A stretch of DNA of 6,522 nt from Leptolyngbyaceae cyanobacterium M65_K2018_010 (GCA_015295885.1 DVEE01000558.1:1-6522); one strand, 5' to 3'. Shown: positions 1 through 5,742, counted from the first letter of the stretch. Translations and numbers: made by a program. Notes: generated from the letters alone by a model not told the origin.

Positions 1-1213
1 CGGCGGCCTTGGTGGCGTTGATGGCATCTTCCAGGCGTAGCTTGCGGTCCTTCATTTCAGTTTCGGTGGCGGCCCCCACTTTGATCACCGCGACCCCACC
101 AGAGAGCTTGGCCAACCGCTCCTGCAGTTTTTCCTTGTCGTAGGTGGAGTCGGTTTCGTCGATTTGGCGACGGATTTGCTCGCAGCGAGCCTTCACCGCC
201 TTTTCGTTGCCCTCGGCCACAATGGTGGTGGTGTCCTTGGTGATGGTGATGCGACGGGCCTGACCTAGCATGTCCACCTTGACATTTTCCAGCTTCAGGC
301 CGGTATCTTCGCTGATGACTTGGCCGCCAGTCAGCACGGCGATGTCTTCCAACATGGCCTTGCGGCGATCGCCAAACCCAGGAGCCTTCACCGCGGCCAC
401 GTTCAGCACCCCGCGCATGCGGTTCACTACCAGGGTGGCCAGGGCTTCTTTCTCAATGTCTTCAGCGATGATCATCAGGGGCTTACCGGAGCGGGCTACC
501 TGCTCTAGCACCGGCACCAGGTCCTGCACCAGGGTAATTTTCTTGTCGGTGAGCAGAATGTAGGGTTCATCCAGCACCGCTTCCATGCGCTCGGTATCGG
601 TGACAAAGTAGGGGGAGAGGTAACCCTTGTCAAAGCGCATCCCTTCGGTGATTTCCAGTTCGGTGGTCATGGACTTGCCTTCTTCCAGGGAAATCACCCC
701 TTCGCGACCGACCTTATCCATGGCACTGGCGATCATCTGGCCCACTTCTTCGTCATTACCGGCGGAGATGGCTCCCACCTGGGCAATAGACTTAGAATCT
801 TCCACGGGGCGAGCATGCTCGGCAATGCGATCTACTAGGTAAGCGGTGGCTTTATCGATACCCCGCTTGAGGGAAATGGCGTTGGCCCCCGCCGCCACGT
901 TGCGCAGCCCTTCCTTAACAATGGCATGACCCAAGACGGTAGCGGTGGTGGTGCCGTCGCCGGCAGCGTCGTTGGTTTTGGACGCCGCCTGACGCAACAG
1001 GGCCACAGCGGTATTTTCAATATGATCTTCTAACTCTATTTCCTTCGCAATAGTGATACCGTCGTTGATAATTTGGGGTGCCCCAAACTTCTTCTCCAGC
1101 ACCACATTGCGGCCCTTGGGACCAAGGGTCACGGCCACAGCTTCGGCTAGCATGTCAAAGCCGCGCTCCAGGGCGCGACGGGCATCTTCGTTGTAGGTAA
1201 TGGACTTAGCCAT
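1..1213 (-). CDS. groL: 60 kDa chaperonin GroEL, N-terminal 404 residues (3' end beyond window)
   Basis: GroEL forms the double-ring ATP-driven folding chamber of the cytosol and works with the GroES lid. I translated the minus strand from ATG 1213 to the left edge and found one unbroken frame of 404 codons, beginning MAKSITYNEDARRALERG. The ATP-binding GDGTTT motif is at residues 85-90, the metal/ATP aspartate D51 is in NDGIT, and D396 in the LEDA segment matches the catalytic aspartate of E. coli GroEL (Asp398). The family is about 540-555 residues long, so roughly the last 140 (end of the equatorial domain and the C-terminal tail) lie outside. A good ribosome-binding site (GGGAGGA, 1224-1230) sits 10 nt before the start. 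Linkage to groES indicates the groEL1 copy; cyanobacteria usually carry a second, unlinked groEL. It is expected to be co-transcribed from the groES promoter. Confidence 0.98.
   Translation of the reverse strand, partial: MAKSITYNEDARRALERGFDMLAEAVAVTLGPKGRNVVLEKKFGAPQIINDGITIAKEIELEDHIENTAVALLRQAASKTNDAAGDGTTTATVLGHAIVKEGLRNVAAGANAISLKRGIDKATAYLVDRIAEHARPVEDSKSIAQVGAISAGNDEEVGQMIASAMDKVGREGVISLEEGKSMTTELEITEGMRFDKGYLSPYFVTDTERMEAVLDEPYILLTDKKITLVQDLVPVLEQVARSGKPLMIIAEDIEKEALATLVVNRMRGVLNVAAVKAPGFGDRRKAMLEDIAVLTGGQVISEDTGLKLENVKVDMLGQARRITITKDTTTIVAEGNEKAVKARCEQIRRQIDETDSTYDKEKLQERLAKLSGGVAVIKVGAATETEMKDRKLRLEDAINATKAA
365..372. repeat. HIP1 octamer (one of five)
   Basis: GCGATCGC, the highly iterated palindrome of many cyanobacterial genomes. 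Other copies are at 1718-1725 (groES), 2973-2980 (phosphoesterase), 4677-4684 (pstS) and 5872-5879 (DUF4332 gene). All lie within genes. Five in 6.5 kb is far above chance and supports the cyanobacterial assignment. Confidence 0.9.
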
Positions 1214-1223
1214 AGGTGAATAA

Positions 1224-1230
1224 TCCTCCC
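1224..1230 (-). promoter_or_regulatory. groEL ribosome-binding site
   Basis: On the minus strand the sequence GGGAGGA ends 10 nt before the ATG at 1213. It fixes the groEL start and shows that groEL can be translated on its own, despite the long gap from groES. Confidence 0.85.
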
Positions 1231-1334
1231 AACAAGGTAAATGTTGAACTAACTGCGTTGAGTTGCGCTGATTTGAGAATTTGAGGAGTTAAGGAAAACA
1301 GGAGCCAGAGGTTCCTAACCCTATTCCTCGTGAA

Positions 1335-1367
1335 TCCGTAGCCCATCAAGGATGGGTTCAGAACGGA
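1335..1367. repeat. Strong hairpin in the groES-groEL spacer
   Basis: TCCGT (1335-1339) pairs with ACGGA (1363-1367). Directly inside, AGCCCATC (1340-1347) pairs with GATGGGTT (1351-1358) around a 3-nt AAG loop, with one G-U pair and a 4-nt bulge at 1359-1362. As groESL mRNA (minus strand) it has one A-C mismatch. There is no T-run, so it is not an obvious terminator. It could be an mRNA processing or stability element, or a REP-like repeat; the sequence alone does not decide. Confidence 0.55.
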
Positions 1368-1378
1368 GTGCTAGGCCT

Positions 1379-1406
1379 AGGCCCAACCTTCCCTACGGGT
1401 TGGCCT
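1379..1406. repeat. Second hairpin in the groES-groEL spacer
   Basis: On the minus strand AGGCCAACC (1406-1398) pairs with GGTTGGGCCT (1388-1379), giving nine base pairs with one bulged G and a 9-nt loop. It lies about 50 nt past the groES stop codon. It overlaps two short palindromes, CTAGGCCTAG (1371-1380) and GGCCTAGGCC (1374-1383). No T-run follows, so read-through to groEL is expected. Confidence 0.5.
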
Positions 1407-1456
1407 GAATGGACTGGCCAAAATTTAACGTCGGCCAGCTAAGGGCAAAAAATGGC

Positions 1457-1768
1457 TTAGCCAAGGGCGGCCAGGATATCAGACTCGCGCAGCAGCACGT
1501 AGTCATCGGTGCCGAGCTTGATATCGGTGCCGGCGTACTTGGAGTAGAGCACCTTGTCGCCAACTTTGACTTCCATGGCCTGATAGGAGCCATCGTCGTT
1601 GCGCTTGCCGGGGCCGACCTGCACCACTTCACCCACTTGAGGCTTTTCCTTAGCGGTGTCGGGCAGCAGAATGCCGCCTGCGGTCTTTTCTTCGGCTTCG
1701 CTGACCTTAACCAAAATGCGATCGCCCAGGGGCTTAACAGTTGACACACTCAGGGTGACAGCTGCCAT
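1457..1768 (-). CDS. groES: 10 kDa co-chaperonin GroES
   Basis: GroES is the heptameric lid that closes the GroEL chamber in the cytosol. The 103-residue product has the full family length and pattern: VKPLGDRILVKV near residues 12-23, then the mobile-loop segment EAEEKTAGGILLPDTAKEKPQ (about 24-44) that contacts GroEL, then the VGEVVQVGPGKR core and the C-terminal KYAGTDIKL/YVLLRESDILA strands. The ATG at 1768 is preceded by GGAGGA with 5 nt spacing. The N-terminal extension MAAVTLSVST before the conserved VKPLGDR is normal for cyanobacterial GroES. It heads a two-gene groESL operon, but the 243-bp gap to groEL is longer than the tens of bases usual in this operon. Confidence 0.98.
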   Translation of the reverse strand: MAAVTLSVSTVKPLGDRILVKVSEAEEKTAGGILLPDTAKEKPQVGEVVQVGPGKRNDDGSYQAMEVKVGDKVLYSKYAGTDIKLGTDDYVLLRESDILAALG

Positions 1769-1773
1769 AGGAT

Positions 1774-1779
1774 TCCTCC
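1774..1779 (-). promoter_or_regulatory. groES ribosome-binding site
   Basis: GGAGGA on the minus strand, 5 nt before the ATG at 1768. An upstream CCTCC (within 1804-1810) is complementary to GGAGG of this site, so it could be masked by local RNA pairing. Confidence 0.85.
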
Positions 1780-1821
1780 AACTTGCTAATCATCAACAAC
1801 CTTAGGAGGCTAGAGGCGGTT

Positions 1822-1848
1822 CTAGCACTCTCGCCTCCTGAGTGCTAA
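1822..1848 (-). promoter_or_regulatory. CIRCE operator (HrcA binding site) of groESL
   Basis: CIRCE is the 9-9-9 inverted repeat TTAGCACTC-N9-GAGTGCTAA bound by the repressor HrcA, which is released on heat stress. Here the arms are CTAGCACTC (1822-1830) and GAGTGCTAA (1840-1848) with exactly nine bases between them. Only the outermost base of one arm departs from consensus. The operator covers the predicted transcription start, as expected for a site that blocks initiation. Confidence 0.95.
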
Positions 1849-1876
1849 TTTATCTGCCTCTAATGTTTATCGACAA
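1849..1876 (-). promoter_or_regulatory. Probable groESL promoter
   Basis: On the minus strand TTGTCG (1876-1871) and GATAAA (1854-1849) are separated by 16 bp and resemble sigma-70-type -35 and -10 boxes. Transcription would start near 1842, inside the CIRCE element, giving a leader of about 75 nt. Inferred from position and motif only. Confidence 0.6.
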
Positions 1877-1887
1877 TTCTTTGCCAG

Positions 1888-1903
1888 GTGTGGTTTGCCG
1901 AAC
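1888..1903 (-). promoter_or_regulatory. K-box upstream of groESL
   Basis: The minus strand reads GTTCGG-CAAA-CCACAC, a full match to the K-box pattern GTTCGG-NNAN-CCNNAC described for light- and heat-responsive control of cyanobacterial groE genes independent of HrcA. It lies just upstream of the predicted -35 box, where an activator could bind. The consensus is from memory; the match to it is exact. Confidence 0.75.
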
Positions 1904-1978
1904 TTTTGAGAGAGTAGAGCCACTTACCATGACCTAAGGGAAATTATTTACCCCGGCCAGCAAGGTTACCCGCCGCCT

Positions 1979-2779
1979 ATGTCCAGCCTGACTCTGCCTG
2001 CTATTCAGACTGCGGCCTCCGAAGGGTTTGTCTACACTCCCCCGGCGGCGATTCAAACAGCCCGTCGCCTCTTGCTTAAACCCAATCTGGGCTATCCGGT
2101 GGGCCCGCCGGTCACGGTCAGCCTAGCCGTGCTGGGCCGCGTGCTTCAAGGGTTACGGATGGCTAACCCAAGGGTGGAAATTTTGATTGTCGAGGGAGTC
2201 TGCTCCAAGGTGGACTTCGCCACCATCATGGCGAAAAACGGCATCCATCCCCTTTTAGACGAGGGCATGCGCCTGCTCGACGCCGATAGTTTGGAACTCC
2301 TGGAGTATCCCAACCGCTCCCCCCAGCCAGTTCGCTTTTCCAGTCTGTGGGCGCCTAGGCTCCTTCAGGAGGTGGATGGCTGCCTGTCGGTAAGTGCCTT
2401 TAAGCGCACCTGGCTGAAGGAACAACCTCTGATTTCCGCTTCCCTCAAGAATCTCTACGGACTTTTGCCCAGGGCCAAATACAGAGCTCGCAGTCCCCAC
2501 TCCCGGGGCCAGTTGCATCGGCCTTCGGTACCCCAGGTGCTGCAGGATGTTTACTTTACCTTGGGGCACTTTTTTCAAGGCGGGGTGGTAGATTGCACCC
2601 ACAAATTAGTCAGCCCGGACTGGCAACCCGATCGGGGGGAAGCGGTGCCGATTGGTCAGGTTGTTTGGGGAGATGATCTGCTCCAGGTGGACCGGCGAGC
2701 TTGTGAGGTCGGCCAAGAAGCCATCCCCAGTTACATCACCGCCCTGGAGGCTCTGACTGCCCAGCCAGATTCTGGTTGA
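1979..2779 (+). CDS. DUF362 domain-containing protein
   Basis: A 266-residue soluble protein that fits the DUF362 pattern: LLLKPNLGYP (residues 31-40), a strand rich in branched residues ending VEG (67-73), SASLKNLYGLLP (153-164), and a C-terminal VVDC...PIGQVVWGDDLLQVDRRA (203-241) like the family's VVD...G...GDD..AVD signature. The function of this domain is not established, and I assign none. Some DUF362 proteins carry ferredoxin-type cysteine clusters; this one has only scattered cysteines (75, 135, 206, 242) and no CxxC motif. There is no signal peptide or membrane segment. ATG 1979 is the first standard start after an in-frame stop at 1907-1909; the only ribosome-site-like sequence is a weak AAGG 13 nt away, so expression may be low or poorly SD-dependent. 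It is divergent from groES and 73 bp ahead of the phosphoesterase gene. Confidence 0.85.
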   Translation: MSSLTLPAIQTAASEGFVYTPPAAIQTARRLLLKPNLGYPVGPPVTVSLAVLGRVLQGLRMANPRVEILIVEGVCSKVDFATIMAKNGIHPLLDEGMRLLDADSLELLEYPNRSPQPVRFSSLWAPRLLQEVDGCLSVSAFKRTWLKEQPLISASLKNLYGLLPRAKYRARSPHSRGQLHRPSVPQVLQDVYFTLGHFFQGGVVDCTHKLVSPDWQPDRGEAVPIGQVVWGDDLLQVDRRACEVGQEAIPSYITALEALTAQPDSG

Positions 2780-2852
2780 CCCGGCCCAGATTTGCTGATC
2801 AAAGCGGCAGGGGTTGAGGTAAGTTAATGCCTGTGGTTTGCCCCAGGAATCT

Positions 2853-4124
2853 ATGCGCTTTCAACGATTTTTAACGGGCCTTAGTCTGGGCTTAATTTTG
2901 GCCATTACCCTGGCCTGCTCTCAGCAGGTTTTGATGTCTGGCAGGGATTCTATCCTGCCGTCAGAAACAGCGGCGATCGCCCCCGATGCGGTCCGCGAAG
3001 GGGCCGCCCCGACGGTCGAGAACCCGGCCCCAGCTCTGCCGCCAGAAACCCAGGCGCTGGTAGCCAGTGCTGGCCCTGAGGGGCTCTACGCACCACCCCG
3101 CAAGGATATCCGCCTGGTCGTCATCAGCGATTTGAATAGCTCCTACGGATCTACGGATTACGATCCCGAGGTGGACAAGGCCATGGCCCTACTGCCCTTC
3201 TGGCGGCCGGATCTGGTGGTCTGTAGCGGTGATATGGTGGCTGGCCAGGACTTAACCCTCACGCCCGATCGCATCCGGGCCATGTGGCAAGCCTTTGATG
3301 ACCATGTGGCGGCCCCCCTGCGGCAGCAGAAACTGCCCTACGGGTTTACCCTGGGTAACCACGATGCTTCCAGTGCCCTGGGGGTGAATAACCAGTTTCT
3401 GTTCAAGCAGGAGCGTGACCTGGCCTCCGCCTACTGGCTGACCCCCGAGCATGATCCGGGGGTGAAGTTTATCGATCGCACGGATTTTCCCTTCTACTAC
3501 ACCTTTGAATACAACGGCCTGTTTTTTATGGCTTGGGATGGCTCTTCCAGCCATATTCCTGACGATAAATTGGCCTGGATTGAGACCACCCTGGCTAGTG
3601 AGGCGGCTCAGCAGGCTAAGGCACGCATTGTGCTCAGTCACCTGCCCCTCTACTCTGTGGCGGTGGGGCGCAATGAACCCGGTGAAGTCCTCGATAATGC
3701 CCAGAAACTTCAGGAAATCTTGGAGCGCCACAGAGTACACACCTTAATCAGTGGTCACCACCATTCCTACTACCCGGCCCATAGGGGAAAACTTCAGCTC
3801 TTGCACATGGGTATCTTGGGCTCCGGGGCTCGCCCCCTAATTGACAACGCCCTTCCCCCCTGGAAGGCGTTGACCGTGGTAGATATTGACTTTAATGACC
3901 CGGCCCTGACCACCTACACCACCTACGATATGCAAACCCTCCGCACCATTGAATACGAGCAATTACCTCGATTTCTGGCGGGGCATAACGGGATGTTGCT
4001 GCGGCGAGATGTGCGCTACGAGGATCTCAAGCCAGAGGAAAAAGCGTTTTGTCAGGAGCGGCTCGGCAAAAGCCTCTGTACCGGACACCTCCAGTTCCCG
4101 CAGCCGCAAACCTACGCGGCGTAG
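2853..4124 (+). CDS. Calcineurin-like metallophosphoesterase, predicted lipoprotein, with D-x-N in motif I
   Basis: A predicted exported phosphoesterase of the two-metal calcineurin-like fold; the substrate is unknown. From ATG 2853 it has 423 residues. A signal peptide with lipobox TLAC puts the lipidated cysteine at residue 22, followed by a Pro/Ala/Glu-rich linker to about residue 80. Metallophosphoesterase motifs follow in order: VISDLN (D93, N95), SGD (D127), GNHD (168-171), LSHLP (H263) and GHHH (301-304). Motif I normally reads D-x-H; here the histidine is asparagine. Two cysteines near the C-terminus (400, 409) could form a disulfide. A TTG at 2838 would add five residues; I prefer ATG 2853 because AGGA lies 4 nt before it and the signal peptide then starts directly with MRFQRF. 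It is followed 72 bp later by pstS, which suggests phosphate release for uptake, but this is inferred from context. Confidence 0.88.
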   Translation: MRFQRFLTGLSLGLILAITLACSQQVLMSGRDSILPSETAAIAPDAVREGAAPTVENPAPALPPETQALVASAGPEGLYAPPRKDIRLVVISDLNSSYGSTDYDPEVDKAMALLPFWRPDLVVCSGDMVAGQDLTLTPDRIRAMWQAFDDHVAAPLRQQKLPYGFTLGNHDASSALGVNNQFLFKQERDLASAYWLTPEHDPGVKFIDRTDFPFYYTFEYNGLFFMAWDGSSSHIPDDKLAWIETTLASEAAQQAKARIVLSHLPLYSVAVGRNEPGEVLDNAQKLQEILERHRVHTLISGHHHSYYPAHRGKLQLLHMGILGSGARPLIDNALPPWKALTVVDIDFNDPALTTYTTYDMQTLRTIEYEQLPRFLAGHNGMLLRRDVRYEDLKPEEKAFCQERLGKSLCTGHLQFPQPQTYAA

Positions 4125-4196
4125 AACCTCAGCGGGCAAGTCTAGGGACATGCCCAACCCACCCAAAACAGTGATTGAACTCCACAGGGCTCAACG

Positions 4197-5273
4197 ATGA
4201 GGCAGCACGGTTGGCGAAGGCTCAAATTAGTCTTGGTAGCAGTATTGATGGTGGTCGGCATCCTGGCCTGCCAGGGTAACCCCTCGGGGTCTGATCAGCC
4301 GGTCGCCCCCCCGGCCCAAGGTCAGGCACCCGTAATTCTGAACGGCACCGGTGCTTCCTTTCCAATGCTGTTTTACACCCGCCTGTTTAGCGAGTACAAC
4401 CAAAAGCATCCTAACGTCATGGTCAATTACCAGGACACGGGCAGCGCCGCTGGCATTCAGCAAATGATCGCAGCTACCGTGGACTTTGCCGGTAGTGATG
4501 TGGCCATGACCGATGCTGAGATCGCCCAGGTAGCTAAGGGGGTGGTGATGGTTCCCATGACCGCCGGGAGTGTGGCCATCGCCTACAACCTGCCCAGTCT
4601 CGGGGGGGATCTGAAGCTATCTAGAGCCGCCCTGGCAGGGATTTTCCTGGGGGAGATTACGCAGTGGAATGATCCGGCGATCGCAGCCACTAACCCCGAT
4701 CGGGCGTTGCCCGATTTACCGATCATTTTGGTCCACCGTTCCGATGGCAGCGGCACTACGGCGGTGGTCACCCATTACCTGAGCGCCCTGAGTCCCCAAT
4801 GGGAAGCCGCAGTCGGCAGTGGTTTGAACGTTAACTGGCCAGCGGGGGTTGGCATCAAATCCAACGCTGGTGTGAGTGCTCAAATTCAGCAGGCTGAGGG
4901 CACCTTGGGGTACGTGGAATACAGTTACGCGAAAAAGTTGGACCTGGCCACCGCCGCCCTTGAAAACCAGGCGGGCAACTTTGTTCAGCCCAGTTCCGAG
5001 TCGGCTCAAGCCGCCTTGAGTGGAGCTGAGATCCCCGCCGATTTACGCATTTTCCTGCCCGATCCTGCGGCGGCCGAGGCTTACCCCATCGTCACCTACA
5101 GTTGGTTATTGCTTTACGAGAGCTACGACGACCCGAGCAAAGCCGCTGCCTTAAAAGATGTCGTCCAGTGGGGGTTAACCGAGGCCCAGAACTTTAGCGA
5201 GGAACTGGGCTACGTGCCCTTACCCCAGGATGTGGTCAGCCAAGCCAGTGAGGCGCTGACTCGGGTTAGATAA
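4197..5273 (+). CDS. pstS: Phosphate-binding lipoprotein of the Pst ABC transporter
   Basis: PstS captures inorganic phosphate in the periplasm and delivers it to the PstCAB transporter. The 358-residue product begins with a basic stretch, a hydrophobic segment (about 10-24) and lipobox ILAC, giving a lipidated Cys25 and a Gly/Pro/Gln-rich linker. Phosphate contacts of the family are visible: GASFP (52-56), DTGSAAG (80-86), GSD (99-101) and RSDGSGTT (181-188), followed by the GYVEY (238-242) and YPIVTYSWLL (296-305) segments. The ATG at 4197 has AGGG 7 nt before it. No pstC, pstA or pstB follows; the next gene is rpsU, so this is an orphan copy (cyanobacteria often have several pstS/sphX genes). 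It is probably in one transcript with the phosphoesterase 72 bp upstream. I found no convincing Pho box. Confidence 0.96.
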   Translation: MRQHGWRRLKLVLVAVLMVVGILACQGNPSGSDQPVAPPAQGQAPVILNGTGASFPMLFYTRLFSEYNQKHPNVMVNYQDTGSAAGIQQMIAATVDFAGSDVAMTDAEIAQVAKGVVMVPMTAGSVAIAYNLPSLGGDLKLSRAALAGIFLGEITQWNDPAIAATNPDRALPDLPIILVHRSDGSGTTAVVTHYLSALSPQWEAAVGSGLNVNWPAGVGIKSNAGVSAQIQQAEGTLGYVEYSYAKKLDLATAALENQAGNFVQPSSESAQAALSGAEIPADLRIFLPDPAAAEAYPIVTYSWLLLYESYDDPSKAAALKDVVQWGLTEAQNFSEELGYVPLPQDVVSQASEALTRVR

Positions 5274-5294
5274 ACGCCACCATCTAACTGAACC

Positions 5295-5308
5295 CCTGCC
5301 GGTGCAGG
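5295..5308 (+). terminator. Small hairpin just past pstS
   Basis: CCTGC (5295-5299) pairs with GCAGG (5304-5308) around the loop CGGT, 22 bp after the pstS stop. It has no T-run, so it may be only a 3'-end stabiliser rather than an intrinsic terminator. Confidence 0.3.
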
Positions 5309-5342
5309 TATTCGAGCCCGACCTGTGCTAATCTGATTGAGG

Positions 5343-5372
5343 CAAAGGGGGACAGCATGTGCCCCTACTTTG
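5343..5372 (+). terminator. Longer hairpin between pstS and rpsU, possible terminator
   Basis: CAAAG (5343-5347) pairs with CTTTG (5368-5372), GGGG (5348-5351) with CCCC (5362-5365), and CA (5353-5354) with TG (5360-5361). The bulges are A5352 and TA 5366-5367, and the loop is five bases. The downstream sequence is moderately T-rich but has no clean T-run. It could end the pstS transcript or sit upstream of the rpsU promoter. Confidence 0.4.
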
Positions 5373-5400
5373 TTGTCTGTAAAATTACCTGGGATATTAG
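5373..5400 (+). promoter_or_regulatory. Candidate rpsU promoter
   Basis: TTGTCT (5373-5378) and TATTAG (5395-5400) are separated by 16 bp, a plausible -35/-10 pair. A start near 5407 would give an rpsU leader of about 130 nt containing the inverted repeat at 5443-5484. A weaker extended -10-like TGATAGT lies at 5424-5430. Neither is proven. Confidence 0.4.
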
Positions 5401-5442
5401 GAGGTGGCTCAACCATCCCACGGTGATAGTTAAAGATTTTTG

Positions 5443-5484
5443 AGGTTCAGCCAAGATTCTACTTTTGGCTGGCCGGCTGAACCT
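5443..5484 (+). repeat. 10-bp perfect inverted repeat in the rpsU leader
   Basis: AGGTTCAGCC (5443-5452) and GGCTGAACCT (5475-5484) are perfectly complementary and flank 22 bases. A second pairing, AGCCAA (5449-5454) with TTGGCT (5465-5470), uses part of the same left arm, so the two folds exclude each other. No T-run follows the right arm, so it is not a terminator. It lies 55-97 nt before the rpsU start. Candidate regulatory leader or protein-binding site; the function is unknown. Confidence 0.6.
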
Positions 5485-5539
5485 GTGTCAATTGTAATTT
5501 TCTGTCGATTGTATTTTAAGGAGAAGAAGGCAATTTCCT

Positions 5540-5716
5540 ATGACTCAAGTCGTTGTTGGTGAAAACGAAGGCATTGAATCAGCCCTACGTCGCTTCAAGC
5601 GACAGGTTTCTAAGGCGGGAATTTTTTCTGAGGTCAAACGCCGTCGCCACTTCGAGACGCCCCAGGAAAAACGCAAGCGGAAGGCCGTGGCTCGCCGCAA
5701 AAAGCGCTATCGCTAA
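5540..5716 (+). CDS. rpsU: 30S ribosomal protein bS21
   Basis: bS21 is a small basic protein of the 30S subunit near the mRNA exit/anti-Shine-Dalgarno region that helps initiation. The 58-residue product reads MTQVVVGENEGIESALRRFKR at its start, continues through the conserved KAGIFSEVKRRRHFETPQEKR region, and ends in a lysine/arginine-rich tail ...RRKKRYR, exactly the family pattern and length. Purine-rich ribosome-site sequence precedes the ATG: GAAGG at 5526-5530 (9 nt away) and AAGGAG at 5518-5523 (16 nt, rather far). It appears monocistronic: its own leader lies upstream and a strong terminator immediately downstream. In several cyanobacteria rpsU is paired with an RNA-binding-protein gene and is cold-responsive; no such partner is present here. 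Confidence 0.97.
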   Translation: MTQVVVGENEGIESALRRFKRQVSKAGIFSEVKRRRHFETPQEKRKRKAVARRKKRYR

Positions 5717-5742
5717 GGGCTGATTTGAGCGAAATGCTTGGG

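Noticed and set aside
1446..1460. Short stem plus T-run right after groES as a terminator.
   Set aside because: The stem TGGC/GCCA is only four base pairs around a three-base loop, and groEL needs read-through.
1409..1744. Plus-strand open frame of 111 codons opposite groES.
   Set aside because: It is the antisense shadow of a clear groES gene and shows no family pattern.
1923..1970. Possible Pho box repeats ahead of the DUF362 gene (CTTACCAT, TTTACCCC, GTTACCC).
   Set aside because: Matches to the cyanobacterial 8-bp consensus are partial and the 11-bp spacing does not hold across the units.
3252..3740. Minus-strand open frame of 162 codons inside the phosphoesterase gene.
   Set aside because: The plus-strand frame carries all metallophosphoesterase motifs; the opposite frame has none and no ribosome-binding site.
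4134..4155. Hairpin GGGCA/TGCCC between the phosphoesterase and pstS as a terminator.
   Set aside because: Only five base pairs with a 12-nt loop and no T-run; it does not support splitting the two genes.
5210..5416. Minus-strand open frame of 68 codons across the end of pstS and the following gap.
   Set aside because: It overlaps the pstS end, lacks a ribosome-binding site and resembles no family I recognise.
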